Shown: positions 51,851-60,382 of the stretch, in pieces | How positions within the stretch are numbered: position 1 is the stretch's first letter | How the letters are laid out: each line of letters begins with the position of its first letter | Source of the DNA: Lachnospiraceae bacterium XPB1003 | GTDB taxonomy: Bacteria > Bacillota > Clostridia > Lachnospirales > Lachnospiraceae | Assembly: GCA_900102065.1 (NCBI GenBank) | Contig: FMVK01000004.1 | Coordinates: 167,016-231,015 of the forward strand | DNA: 64,000 bases | Direction of reading: 5' to 3' | Made by a program: the position numbers and the translations under genes | Notes under the pieces: model-generated | The model's input: the letters and a program-made list of their open reading frames with translations, nothing else | Databases searched by the model: none | What the model was told of the DNA's origin: nothing

Positions 51851-52936
51851 ATGAAAAAGATATATGACGATGTATTGCATTTTCTGATCCACCACAGCAT
51901 TATATTTACCGTTATCATAATGTGCATGGTTCATGCTTCTCTGCTTGTGCTGGCCTGGGCCGGTGGAGCTCCGGAGCTTGCGTTCACAAATGTTGTGAGC
52001 GTTATAGTTTATCTGTTTTGCATAATATTGTGTAACTTCGGGCATATTACACCGGTCTATGTAAGTATTCTATTGGAAGTAGGAGTTTACTCGGCCATAT
52101 CCACACATTATATCGGCTGGGATACCGGTGGTTTTTTCTTCCTGTTCGCCATTGTTCCGATAATCATTTATTTTGGATGTTTCATTTTCAAAGGTGTACA
52201 GAGATGGATCATAGCGATCTCTCTTATCGCAATCTTTATTGAATATGTGATCATCTATCTTATATGCGTAGACCGCGTTCCTGTTTATGATGTGGGTTTT
52301 GGTATTAAAGTTGCGCTTATGGTCTTTTCATCCTTTGTGATGTTTTTCGGAGTTATCTTTTATAATGGCATGCATATTTATTCCAGCGAGCACGAGGTGA
52401 TCAGTCTTGAAGAAAAGAACGAAAAGCTGACCGAGGATGCGAAGATAGATGCGCTGACAGGGCTGCTTAACAGACGCGGTTTTATGCCGATCGTAGAGCA
52501 GACGGTTAAGTCGAAGGACGTGGAAAAGTATTGTGTAGCTTTCGGTGACATTGATAACTTCAAGCGTATAAATGATTCATACGGACATGAGTGCGGTGAT
52601 GAAGTGCTGATGCATATCGCAAGGCTTATCACGAAGGAAATGTCGGAATGCGATGTCTGCAGATGGGGCGGAGAAGAGATAGTTATCCTCATGAAGGATT
52701 ATGATTTAAAAGAGGCTGGGACAAAGGCGGAGAACCTTCGGAAGATCATCGAGACCACTCCCACGGTTTTCTACAACGTACGTGTCCCCGTGACGATAAC
52801 GATAGGCCTTTGTGATAATGCTGCGGCAGGCAGCAGCCCGGATGATGTCATCAAGGCTGCCGATGCGAGAATGTATTACGGTAAGCAGCATGGAAAGAAT
52901 ATAGTTATATCCGAAGATATCAGTGAAGATGATTAA
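51851..52936 (+). CDS. Membrane diguanylate cyclase
   Basis: The 361-residue protein (ATG 51851, after AGAGGG; ATG 51845 is also in frame) has about six membrane helices in residues 10-185, a short coiled coil (SSEHEVISLEEKNEKLTEDA) and a GGDEF domain with IDALTGLLNRRGF and the active site RWGGEEIVIL (GGEEI variant, active in many enzymes). The inhibitory-site Arg is replaced: SECD lies where RxxD is expected, so product inhibition is probably absent. It makes cyclic di-GMP in response to an unknown signal. Its end overlaps a convergent hydrolase by 4 bases. Confidence 0.9.
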   Translation: MKKIYDDVLHFLIHHSIIFTVIIMCMVHASLLVLAWAGGAPELAFTNVVSVIVYLFCIILCNFGHITPVYVSILLEVGVYSAISTHYIGWDTGGFFFLFAIVPIIIYFGCFIFKGVQRWIIAISLIAIFIEYVIIYLICVDRVPVYDVGFGIKVALMVFSSFVMFFGVIFYNGMHIYSSEHEVISLEEKNEKLTEDAKIDALTGLLNRRGFMPIVEQTVKSKDVEKYCVAFGDIDNFKRINDSYGHECGDEVLMHIARLITKEMSECDVCRWGGEEIVILMKDYDLKEAGTKAENLRKIIETTPTVFYNVRVPVTITIGLCDNAAAGSSPDDVIKAADARMYYGKQHGKNIVISEDISEDD

Positions 52937-53673
52937 ACTGTCTTAAAGAATTCAGATACGGCATCTGACAGTTCCTGCAGATGATCGTCAAAGCAATGAC
53001 CTGCATCTTTGATGGGGATCAGAGTTGCATTCTTATAAAGCTTAGAAGCTTTCTCACCATATGAGAATGGAACCGCATCATCTGCAGTGCCGTGAACGAT
53101 AAGAACGGGGCCGGTGTAGCGGTTTATCTCATCTTCAACATGGATGGTCTGTGCGACTCTTATATAGTCACCGCTCAGCTCTCTGTCCCACCCGATTATC
53201 TTATCGGGAATATTCACCGGATCAAAATCGATATTAAGCAAATGGCCGGTCCTTGCGCCATCGGGGATCATCCATGCAGGGGATATGGGAAGGATAGCCT
53301 TGAAGATATCCCGGCACATTCCGCCTACAAGCATCGTGAGCAGACCTCCCTGAGAATGACCGCATAAGTAAAGGTCGGTAACAAAGTCTAATGATCTTGC
53401 ATATTTTACAACAGACAGTGCATTTGTGACCCACTTGTAAAGAGTATGTTCGGAAAATTTTCCTTCGCTTTTTCCGTGACCGTACATCTCTGCCCTCAGT
53501 ACGGCAATACCGCTGTTATTGATGGCTTTCTGAAGAGCCACCAGATGGTCTTCCTCCATATGTCCGGTGAATCCGTGAAAGAGGATGCACAGAGGACCTT
53601 TTTCAAACCCTTCGGGGGTGTCTAATTTCGCATGTAAGCGTATACCATCACTGTCAATATAGAATTCTTTCAA
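52933..53673 (-). CDS. Alpha/beta hydrolase (feruloyl-esterase/acylglycerol-lipase-like)
   Basis: The 246-residue enzyme has the oxyanion loop HGFTGHMEED, the nucleophile in CGHSQGGLLTM, the acid Asp in VHGTADDAVPFSY and His in DAGHCFDDH. The sequence resembles cinnamoyl esterases of gut anaerobes that release ferulate from plant cell-wall material; this assignment is by motif only. Start is a TTG at 53673, 8 bases after AAGGAGG; no ATG is nearby. It is cytoplasmic. Confidence 0.82.
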   Translation of the reverse strand: MKEFYIDSDGIRLHAKLDTPEGFEKGPLCILFHGFTGHMEEDHLVALQKAINNSGIAVLRAEMYGHGKSEGKFSEHTLYKWVTNALSVVKYARSLDFVTDLYLCGHSQGGLLTMLVGGMCRDIFKAILPISPAWMIPDGARTGHLLNIDFDPVNIPDKIIGWDRELSGDYIRVAQTIHVEDEINRYTGPVLIVHGTADDAVPFSYGEKASKLYKNATLIPIKDAGHCFDDHLQELSDAVSEFFKTV

Positions 53674-53900
53674 AGTTTCTTCCTCCTTGATCGCGGATAC
53701 TCTTCGGTGAGCTGACGATATGATCTTTAACGTCTCATCAGTTTAGCATATTTTTATTATTTTATCGTGTGGTAATACTGCTAAAAGGGCTTTCCAAGGC
53801 TAAGAAATATTGTGTAAATTGTTGATATAAAGGCTGATTTAAGGTATCATTAACTTTGGTGTTTTTAAGTAAAAGGGAAAGAGAGTCGGAGAAAGAACCT

Positions 53901-54326
53901 ATGTCGGAAAGTGAACAGATGAAGCAGGTTCGGAAACGACTTATGATCGTGATCATTATCAATGTGATGATCCTTGCAGGCGGTGCCTTACTTTATCTGC
54001 TTTATGACAACACCGGTAACGGGGTCGAGTGTAGGATATACAGACTGACCGGATGTTATTGCCCGAGCTGCGGTGTGACGCGAATGATGTATTCGCTGAT
54101 CCGAGATCATGATCTGTGGCAGGCTTTTCGTTATAATCCGATGTTATTTTACTCCATGCCGATGCTTGTGGTTTTATATTTGCAGCAGAGTGCTGTGTTC
54201 GTGAGGACCGGAGGATTATCGGATTGGATGGCGGATTTTGCCAAGGTGTGGGGATTTTTGATGGTGTTATTTTGCATTTTGAGAAATATACCCGCATTTG
54301 ATTTCCTGGCACCGACGGCGCTGTGA
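53901..54326 (+). CDS. DUF2752 membrane protein
   Basis: The frame is open from 53856, but ATG 53901 follows CGGAGAAAG; 141 residues. The signature CYCPSCGVTRMMYSLIRDHD, with C-x2-C-G-x-T-R, is that of DUF2752; the two later helices hold PMLFYSMPMLVVLYLQQSAV and WGFLMVLFCIL. Function is unknown. It lies 94 bases before a CD225-like gene, and these two families are often neighbours in Firmicutes. Confidence 0.85.
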   Translation: MSESEQMKQVRKRLMIVIIINVMILAGGALLYLLYDNTGNGVECRIYRLTGCYCPSCGVTRMMYSLIRDHDLWQAFRYNPMLFYSMPMLVVLYLQQSAVFVRTGGLSDWMADFAKVWGFLMVLFCILRNIPAFDFLAPTAL

Positions 54327-54420
54327 GTGCAGGGAATACAGAAATGCTGTTGTAACAGCCGGCTTATGATTGCCGAAGCTGACAATAGATAGATGCAATT
54401 TATTAAGGGAGGAAACAAAA

Positions 54421-54951
54421 ATGGATAATCAGAATTTTAACAATTCGGGTTTTGGTCAGGACAATCAAAACTTCAACAATTCAGGATTTAATCAGAATGC
54501 GGATCAGGGCAGCTTTTACGGCGGTTCAGCTCCGCAGGGACAGTACAGTGGTTATACCAACGGACAGGGTGGCCAGAATATAAATATGGATTTTAATTCA
54601 GGCTACAATTCAAATATGAATCAGGGCAGCAACCCTTATGTTGCACCGCCCAACAATGGAAAGTCTCCTAAGTATACACTTTGGCTTACACTTGCTATTG
54701 TTCAGATGGTATTGGGATGCTGCTGCTCAGGTGGTATTTTTACTCTTGTAACCGGTATCTTAACCATCGTATTCAACAACAATGCAAATGATGCTTACAA
54801 GATCGGCGATATGGCTACATATGAGAGTAAGAACAAGGCAGCTATGATCACAAATATCATAGGATGGGTGCTTGCAGTGCTTATTGGCATATTTGCACTT
54901 GCTTCGGGTGCATTTAAGGGCATAATGGAAGCATATTCCGAAATGATGTAA
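54421..54951 (+). CDS. CD225/dispanin-like membrane protein with Asn/Gln-rich N-terminus
   Basis: ATG 54421 follows GGGAGG; 176 residues. Residues 1-75 are low-complexity, rich in Asn, Gln, Gly and Phe (repeats NFNNSGF). Two membrane helices follow (about 83-110 and 146-170), separated by NNANDAYKIGDMATYESKNK, the cytoplasmic loop of the CD225/dispanin (IFITM-like) type; a CCCS run starts within helix 1. Such proteins associate with membranes in bacteria, with unknown roles. It is followed by a terminator. Confidence 0.75.
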   Translation: MDNQNFNNSGFGQDNQNFNNSGFNQNADQGSFYGGSAPQGQYSGYTNGQGGQNINMDFNSGYNSNMNQGSNPYVAPPNNGKSPKYTLWLTLAIVQMVLGCCCSGGIFTLVTGILTIVFNNNANDAYKIGDMATYESKNKAAMITNIIGWVLAVLIGIFALASGAFKGIMEAYSEMM

Positions 54952-54986
54952 GACTGATCGATAATATCGATTGATAATACAGACAG

Positions 54987-55031
54987 ATACACCTCGAAGG
55001 CCGGAACGCTTTCGGGGTGTATTTTTTATTT
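54987..55031 (+). terminator. Intrinsic terminator after the CD225-like gene
   Basis: ATACACCTCGAAGG pairs with CTTTCGGGGTGTAT, then TTTTTATTTTT. Confidence 0.85.
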
Positions 55032-55109
55032 TTACATGATTGCAAAGCGGGCAGCATAAAAATGTTATAATAACTTTCAGAGACGGACCACGTGAAAAGG
55101 AGATATCTT

Positions 55110-55940
55110 ATGAGATTATTCAGACTGAGCAACGGAGTAGATATACCTGCTGTAGGATACGGTTCTTATCTTTCCACGGAAGGCAACGGAAAGCAGACGA
55201 TAAAGGATGCACTTGCCGCGGGGTACAGGTATATTGATACTGCAATGTTCTATCGAAATGAAGAGGAGATAGGAGCGGCGCTTGCGGAGTGCGGGATCCC
55301 GAGACAGGAACTGTTTCTTGTCAGTAAGGTCTGGCATACGATGCTGGGAAGAGAGAAAACTCTTCAGTCATTTGAAGGATCCCTTAAAGCGTTGAGGACG
55401 GATTATCTTGATATGTTTCTGATCCATTGGCCCATGGGTCCTGATAAAGATACGGACTGGCTTAAGTTGCAGACCGAAACGTGGCAGTTGATGGAAGAAC
55501 TCTATGAAGCGGGACGGATCAGAGCCATCGGATTATCTAATTTTCTGCCGCATCATATTGAACCGCTGCTTAAGAATATCCGCATTAAGCCCATGCTGGA
55601 TCAGCTGGAACTGCATGTGGGATATATGCAGGAATATGCACTTGATTATCTGCGGTCAAAGGAAATTGCGGTTCAGGCATGGAGTCCGTTAGGCCGCGCA
55701 AGAGTGCTTAAGGATGAACGTGTAGCTGCAATTGCCCAAAAGCATGGTAAGACACCGGCGCAGATCCTGCTCAGATTTTTGCTGGATCGTGATATAGCAG
55801 TGATCCCCAAGGCTTCGAGCATAGAACGCATGAAACAGAATCTGGATGTGTTTGATTTTCATCTTTCACCGGAAGAAATCTCTTATCTGTCCTGCATACC
55901 TGAAACAGGATGGTCCGGAGAGCATCCGGATATGATGTAA
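55110..55940 (+). CDS. Aldo/keto reductase
   Basis: NADPH-dependent reductase of carbonyl compounds. The 276 residues show the catalytic tetrad D43 and Y48 in YIDTAMFYRNE, K73 in LVSKVWH and H106 in FLIHWPMG, and the cofactor-binding IPKASSIERMKQNLDVFDF. ATG 55110 follows AAAGGAG; the in-frame GTG at 55092 lacks a ribosome site. The start RLSNGVDIPAVGYGSY is standard. Substrate unknown. Confidence 0.92.
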   Translation: MRLFRLSNGVDIPAVGYGSYLSTEGNGKQTIKDALAAGYRYIDTAMFYRNEEEIGAALAECGIPRQELFLVSKVWHTMLGREKTLQSFEGSLKALRTDYLDMFLIHWPMGPDKDTDWLKLQTETWQLMEELYEAGRIRAIGLSNFLPHHIEPLLKNIRIKPMLDQLELHVGYMQEYALDYLRSKEIAVQAWSPLGRARVLKDERVAAIAQKHGKTPAQILLRFLLDRDIAVIPKASSIERMKQNLDVFDFHLSPEEISYLSCIPETGWSGEHPDMM

Positions 55941-55984
55941 CATATACGACCATATATACGACATGACGAAAAGGAGAGGTTGCA

Positions 55985-56884
55985 ATGGAGGGGAGCAATA
56001 CGACCATAGTCATATCCGAATTGGGCAAAAGGAGCATGAATGAGGGCGGTCTTAAGGTAAGCCCAAGGCTCTATATCTGCTGTGCTCATGATATAGTGAG
56101 AGTCGATCTGAAAGGGAAGCAGAGGCTCGGACGACCGTCCGGAAATGATGCCCCGGACATACCTATAATGAATCAGCATGTAAGTAAGGATCATGGGGTG
56201 TTCCTTACAACAGAGGAAGGAAGCGAATATATCGCAGGGAATTCCTCGAACGGAATTTATTACAACAACCGACTGCTTAGCCCCAATGCGAGAGTGGCGC
56301 TTAATGACGGTGATGAGCTGCGTATCCCGACGGCTGACAAGATAGATATACTTATCGTATTCGTTAATACCAACGGAAGAGCGGATCTGTGGGAAGCTTT
56401 CAGAAAGGCATCCAGAGATCAGCTTACAGGGCTTAACGGCAGGAACGGTTTTATAAACTGGTGGTCTGATCACCGGGATAAACCGGAATATGGATCGGCT
56501 GCTTTATTCATCATGGACGTTGATAACTTCAAGCAGATCAATGACGGATTCGGTCATACCAAAGGCGATGAGGTACTTCGCTTTGTGGCAGGTCAGTTAG
56601 TGAAGGCAGCAGGTTTTCCTGAAAGAGTCTGCAGATGGGGCGGCGATGAATTTATCGGTATCATCCCGGGGGACGCAGAGACTGTGGGAAAGATACTTAA
56701 GAAATTATGCAGAGAGATCGCCGGATCATCTGTGATCGATACGAAGCTGTCGGTAAGTATAGGATGTGTGGATCTGAGCGGGATAAAGGACAGACTTGAT
56801 CTGAGCAATCTGGTCAGCATAGCAGACAGAGCATTATACGAGACCAAGAGACACGGGAAAAACGGTGTAGAGTGGGCTGAATAA
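55985..56884 (+). CDS. FHA-domain diguanylate cyclase
   Basis: The 299-residue cytoplasmic protein begins with an FHA (phosphothreonine-binding) domain at about 30-115: RLGRPSGNDAPDIPIMNQHV SKDHGVF with the conserved R, S and H, then GNSSNGIYYNNR. The GGDEF domain (about 140-299) has LTGLNGRNGFINW, FIMDVDNFKQINDGFGHTKG and active site RWGGDEFIGI. The inhibitory RxxD is absent (FPERVC in that place). The protein could couple Thr phosphorylation, for example by the PrkC kinase encoded at 7452, to cyclic di-GMP; that link is inferred. AAAGGAGAGG precedes the ATG. Confidence 0.9.
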   Translation: MEGSNTTIVISELGKRSMNEGGLKVSPRLYICCAHDIVRVDLKGKQRLGRPSGNDAPDIPIMNQHVSKDHGVFLTTEEGSEYIAGNSSNGIYYNNRLLSPNARVALNDGDELRIPTADKIDILIVFVNTNGRADLWEAFRKASRDQLTGLNGRNGFINWWSDHRDKPEYGSAALFIMDVDNFKQINDGFGHTKGDEVLRFVAGQLVKAAGFPERVCRWGGDEFIGIIPGDAETVGKILKKLCREIAGSSVIDTKLSVSIGCVDLSGIKDRLDLSNLVSIADRALYETKRHGKNGVEWAE

Positions 56885-56923
56885 ATATCTCAAAAAGTTG
56901 AAATAATTCTAACAATGATATAG

Positions 56924-56970
56924 AATTGGTGCGAATATAACAGCTTTATTCGCACCAATTTCTCTTTTTT
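56924..56970 (+). terminator. Intrinsic terminator between the FHA-GGDEF and acyltransferase genes
   Basis: AATTGGTGCGAATA (56924-56937) and TATTCGCACCAATT (56947-56960) form a perfect 14-bp stem, followed by TCTCTTTTTTT. Confidence 0.9.
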
Positions 56971-56982
56971 TGGAGGCAAATG

Positions 56983-57756
56983 ATGAATACAGAGGCATTT
57001 GAGACAGAACGTGCGCATCTTCGCGATCTGATCAATGAATACGGCGGTGTAGACAGCTATACCACAGTTCAGGCTGTGGCGATCTTTGAACAGATCTGTA
57101 AGATCGAAGCCACACTGAAACTTGATTTTGCAAGCAGAGAAGACGTCTTTAAAGGACTGAGCAGTATCTTTAATATAGAGCTCATCGGTTTGGAGGATTA
57201 CAGCGACAGAAAGGTGATCCTTGTTCCCAATCATGTAAGTGAATTCGACGGACTTATCTTCGGAACCATTCTCGCCAACATGCTGGTAGTGGCTAAGAGT
57301 GAGTGGATCTCAAATCCGAAGCTTAATGCATTTCTGGAGAATCTTTTTTCGATCGTAGGGCTGGTCAGAAAGGACAGTGCCAGCGGTATGGATGTGATGC
57401 GTAAATGCATCGATCACCTGTCGGAAGACGGCGGCAGAGCAGTGAATATATTTGTTCAGCAGACTATAGCGGATATAGATAATACCATTCCGGCTGATGT
57501 GGCAGCAGGTGCATGTCTGATAGCAAAAAAATCAGGAGCGGATATCATCCCTGTTTATTGTGAACAGGCATCCGTAGATCATCCTACAAGGATTGTTTTC
57601 GGAAAGCCCATGGCGATAGCGGACAAGAAGACGTTCGGAGCAGAGTGGTTAAAGTGTGAGAAGGAGCTGCGCAGTCTGATCTCGGATCCTTCAGCCAGAC
57701 CTCCGATCCTATGCGAAAAACACAGGAAGCCTATAAGCGAGAGAGAATTCAATTAA
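56983..57756 (+). CDS. Acyltransferase of the PlsC/glycerophosphate family
   Basis: The 257-residue protein has the H-x4-D catalytic motif in PNHVSEFDGLI (about 79-85), block II in VGLVRKDSASGMDV and block III-like PVYCEQASVDHPTRIVFGKP. A helical N-terminal extension of about 70 residues (VQAVAIFEQICKIEATLKLD) precedes the core. It probably acylates a lysophospholipid or related acceptor at the membrane surface. ATG 56983, 6 bases after GGAGG, is preferred to ATG 56980. Confidence 0.8.
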   Translation: MNTEAFETERAHLRDLINEYGGVDSYTTVQAVAIFEQICKIEATLKLDFASREDVFKGLSSIFNIELIGLEDYSDRKVILVPNHVSEFDGLIFGTILANMLVVAKSEWISNPKLNAFLENLFSIVGLVRKDSASGMDVMRKCIDHLSEDGGRAVNIFVQQTIADIDNTIPADVAAGACLIAKKSGADIIPVYCEQASVDHPTRIVFGKPMAIADKKTFGAEWLKCEKELRSLISDPSARPPILCEKHRKPISEREFN

Positions 57757-57772
57757 ATGATAAGCATGTATA

Positions 57773-57810
57773 AAAGAACTGAAGATGATAAGTCTGCAGT
57801 TCTTTTTTTA
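57773..57810 (+). terminator. Intrinsic terminator after the acyltransferase gene
   Basis: AAGAACTG (57774-57781) and CAGTTCTT form an 8-bp stem with a 15-base loop and a T7 run. Confidence 0.75.
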
Positions 57811-57905
57811 GAAAATATGTTTTTTGTGATGTGTTTGGAAGTATGCAGGTAAAGCCTGACTGGGGACAGGGTAGAAAAAACGGCTTGCCATGAGTGGCTT
57901 TCATG

Positions 57906-57934
57906 TAGTTAAAACTAACTAAATTTGCTATAAT
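57906..57934 (+). promoter_or_regulatory. Promoter with inverted repeat over the -35, upstream of the amidohydrolase
   Basis: TAGTTA (57906-57911), 17-base spacer, extended -10 TGCTATAAT (57926-57934). TAGTTA-AAAC-TAACTA (57906-57921) is a perfect inverted repeat covering the -35. TGTAGT recurs at 57904, 57945 and 57975. Confidence 0.6.
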
Positions 57935-58019
57935 CAAATGACAATGTAGTAAAACTCAATAACGGTAAACACTCTGTAGTTATCGCTTTTTTGAAAATCC
58001 ATATACAGAAAGGAAGAAT

Positions 58020-59291
58020 ATGAATATAAGATTTTACAATGCACGGATACTTCAGATGAATGGCAGCGTGGAGGTTATCGAAGGCGAGCTCTGGGTTAAG
58101 GATAATAAGATAGCGTATATAGGTGCAGGTAAGGCTTCGAATGAAAAGTGGGATAAAGAGATCGATTGTGAGAAGAATCTCCTGATGCCCGGATTTAAAG
58201 ATGTGCATACACACAGCGGTATGACAGCTTTCAGATCACTTGCTGATGATCTTAATCTTCAGGAATGGCTTAATGATATGATATTCCCCAGAGAAGCAGT
58301 TATGTCAGGAGAAGACGTATACTGGATGACCAAGCTTGCCATACTCGAGTATCTCACAACAGGTGTGACACTTATCGCAGATATGTATCTTACACCTGAA
58401 ACCATTCATGATGCCTGTGCTGAGATGGGAATGAGATGTGAGCTGATTTCGGGGCTCAATAAGTTCGGACCGACTCTCGAAGTGATGGAGAACCGATTTA
58501 TCGAGCTCAACAAAAAATCAGATCTTGTAGGATTTAAGATGGGGTTACATGCTGAGTATACCTGTGACCGAGAACTCCTTGAAAAGGCATCGGAGCTTAT
58601 CCATAAATATAAAGCACCGGTATATGTACATATGTCCGAGACCGAGACAGAGGTAAAGGAATGTTTTGACCGCTACGGTAAGAGCCCTGTTGCGCTCTTT
58701 GATGAACTGGGACTCTGGGATTTCGGCGGCAGCATATATCATGGCGTATGGTGCGATGATGCGGATATGGAGATACTCAAGAAGAGAAATATCTCTGTCA
58801 TCTCCAATCCTGGAAGTAATACCAAGCTTGCCAGCGGAATAGCACCTATATCAAAATACCTTGAAAAAGGTATTATCGTCGGACTCGGAACAGACGGCCC
58901 CAGCTCCAATAACTGTCTGGATATGTTCAGAGAGATGTTCCTTGTTACCGGACTTGCCAAGCTTAAGGAAAGAGATCCCAAGGCTGTAGCAGCGGATGAG
59001 GTTCTTAAGATGGCATGCGTAAACGGCGCGCTGAGTCTTGATCATGAGGATTGCAGCTGCCTCGAGGAAGGTAAGCTTGCGGATATCATAATGATCGATC
59101 TTAGACAGCCTAACATGCAGCCAATCCTCAATATTCCGAAGAACATTGTTTACAGCGGATCCAAGATCAATATCAAGATGACGATGATCGACGGAAAGAT
59201 ACTGTATATGAACGGCGAATTTATCGGTGTTGATGCAGATGAGATCTACAGGAAATGTGAAGAGATCACCGAGCGTCTTAAAGACATCTGA
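58020..59291 (+). CDS. Amidohydrolase, methylthioadenosine/S-adenosylhomocysteine deaminase-like
   Basis: Zinc aminohydrolase of the TRZ/ATZ/SsnA group. The 423 residues have the metal ligands in order: KDVHTHSGM (HTH), GLHAEYTCDRELL, VYVHMSETETEVKECFDRYG, IYHGVWCDD and GLGTDGPSSNN, flanked by the N- and C-terminal composite beta domain. Deaminating the methionine-cycle by-products MTA or SAH is the favoured role because metE-metF and cysteine genes are close, but guanine-type or triazine-type substrates cannot be ruled out. AAAGGAAG precedes the ATG. Confidence 0.85.
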   Translation: MNIRFYNARILQMNGSVEVIEGELWVKDNKIAYIGAGKASNEKWDKEIDCEKNLLMPGFKDVHTHSGMTAFRSLADDLNLQEWLNDMIFPREAVMSGEDVYWMTKLAILEYLTTGVTLIADMYLTPETIHDACAEMGMRCELISGLNKFGPTLEVMENRFIELNKKSDLVGFKMGLHAEYTCDRELLEKASELIHKYKAPVYVHMSETETEVKECFDRYGKSPVALFDELGLWDFGGSIYHGVWCDDADMEILKKRNISVISNPGSNTKLASGIAPISKYLEKGIIVGLGTDGPSSNNCLDMFREMFLVTGLAKLKERDPKAVAADEVLKMACVNGALSLDHEDCSCLEEGKLADIIMIDLRQPNMQPILNIPKNIVYSGSKINIKMTMIDGKILYMNGEFIGVDADEIYRKCEEITERLKDI

Positions 59292-59311
59292 AAGAATACT
59301 AATATTTATAT

Positions 59312-59346
59312 TAAAAAGCTTACCGGTTCAGGTAAGCTTTTTTAAT
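59312..59346. terminator. Bidirectional terminator overlapping the lysR 3' end
   Basis: AAAAAGCTTACC and GGTAAGCTTTTT form a 12-bp stem around GGTTCA. The right arm is the last four codons plus stop of the minus-strand lysR gene. Confidence 0.9.
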
Positions 59347-60224
59347 ATCTCTATATATTTTTGAGTAAGCGGTGAGGGCGGGATGCTCCCCGGAAGGATG
59401 TATCCGATATCCATGCGGTCATCGACTTTTAACGGCTTTGCTATGATATGGGGACCGTTGAGTTCTTCATTGATCACGCCACTGCAGATCGTATAACCGT
59501 TTAATCCGATGAGCATATTGAATAAGGATGCGCGGTCGCATACTACCAGCTCTTTATCACAGTCAAGCGTGCTGAGTATCTCTTCGGAGAAATAGAAAGA
59601 ATTATGGTTCCCCTGTTCATAGGAAAGACGCGGATAGGGTTTAAGATCACTTAGTGAAATTGATCTTTTCTTGGCCAAAGGAGAATTTTTACCTACAAAT
59701 ACGTGGGGCTTGGCGGTGAAAAGTTTTGTGAAAGTCAGATCATTGTCTTTCAGTGTTTTCTTAAGGACTGTCTCATTAAAAGAATTCATATACAGTATGC
59801 CGACCTCGCTGCGAAGATGAGCGACATCGCTTATGATCTCATAGGTCTGTGTCTCTCTCATATGGAATTCGTATTTCTCACCGCCATATTGTTTTAAGAG
59901 CGCAACAAAGGCTTCCACTGCAAATGAATAGTGCTGTGCGGAAACGCAAAAACGCTGCTTACCCTTGTGTTTACCTGTATAACGTTCTTCAATAAGATCG
60001 GCCTGTTCAAGGACCTGTCTTGCATATCCTAAGAATTCATCACCTTCCGGTGTCGGCTCGACACCCTTACTTCCTCTGATAAAAATGTTTATACCGTATT
60101 CTTTTTCCAGTTCATGTATGGAAGCGGTGAGGCTGGGCTGAGCGATGAATAGTTTTTTCGCGGCCTCTGTTATATTGCCGGTATCGGCCACAGTAACTGC
60201 GTATTGAAGCTGTTTTAATGTCAT
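59328..60224 (-). CDS. LysR-family regulator, probable regulator of metE-metF
   Basis: The 298-residue protein begins with the LysR winged helix MTLKQLQYAVTVADTGNITE AAKKLFIAQPSLTASIHELE and has the periplasmic-binding-like effector domain (about 90-298). AGGAG precedes the ATG. It is divergent from metE, with three perfect inverted repeats in the 158-base gap. This is the arrangement of methionine/cysteine regulators (MetR, MtaR/CmbR types), so it likely activates metE-metF with a sulfur metabolite as effector. The effector is not readable. Confidence 0.9.
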   Translation of the reverse strand: MTLKQLQYAVTVADTGNITEAAKKLFIAQPSLTASIHELEKEYGINIFIRGSKGVEPTPEGDEFLGYARQVLEQADLIEERYTGKHKGKQRFCVSAQHYSFAVEAFVALLKQYGGEKYEFHMRETQTYEIISDVAHLRSEVGILYMNSFNETVLKKTLKDNDLTFTKLFTAKPHVFVGKNSPLAKKRSISLSDLKPYPRLSYEQGNHNSFYFSEEILSTLDCDKELVVCDRASLFNMLIGLNGYTICSGVINEELNGPHIIAKPLKVDDRMDIGYILPGSIPPSPLTQKYIEILKKLT

Positions 60225-60236
60225 TTTTCTGTCTCC

Positions 60237-60332
60237 TGTAATTATAGATTACAGAATAATAATAATACATTCCATAGATAATATCTATGGACGATGTGTT
60301 ATTATTTGTATTTTACCTACTGGAGCAGTAGG
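60237..60332. promoter_or_regulatory. lysR-metE regulatory gap with three perfect inverted repeats
   Basis: TGTAATTATAGATTACA (60237-60253), CCATAGATAATATCTATGG (60272-60290) and CCTACTGGAGCAGTAGG (60316-60332). The middle one has T-N11-A geometry typical of LysR sites and is flanked by a further imperfect dyad (60258-60270 with 60294-60306). A TATATA at 60345 is the likely metE -10, with no good -35, as in activator-dependent promoters. Confidence 0.7.
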
Positions 60333-60382
60333 TTTAAACTCGTGTATATAAAACTTATGATCAGTAAAAAGGAGAAAAGGAA

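Noticed and set aside
60225..60382. SAM riboswitch upstream of metE
   Set aside because: The gap is short, filled with operator-like palindromes and has no riboswitch core or terminator.
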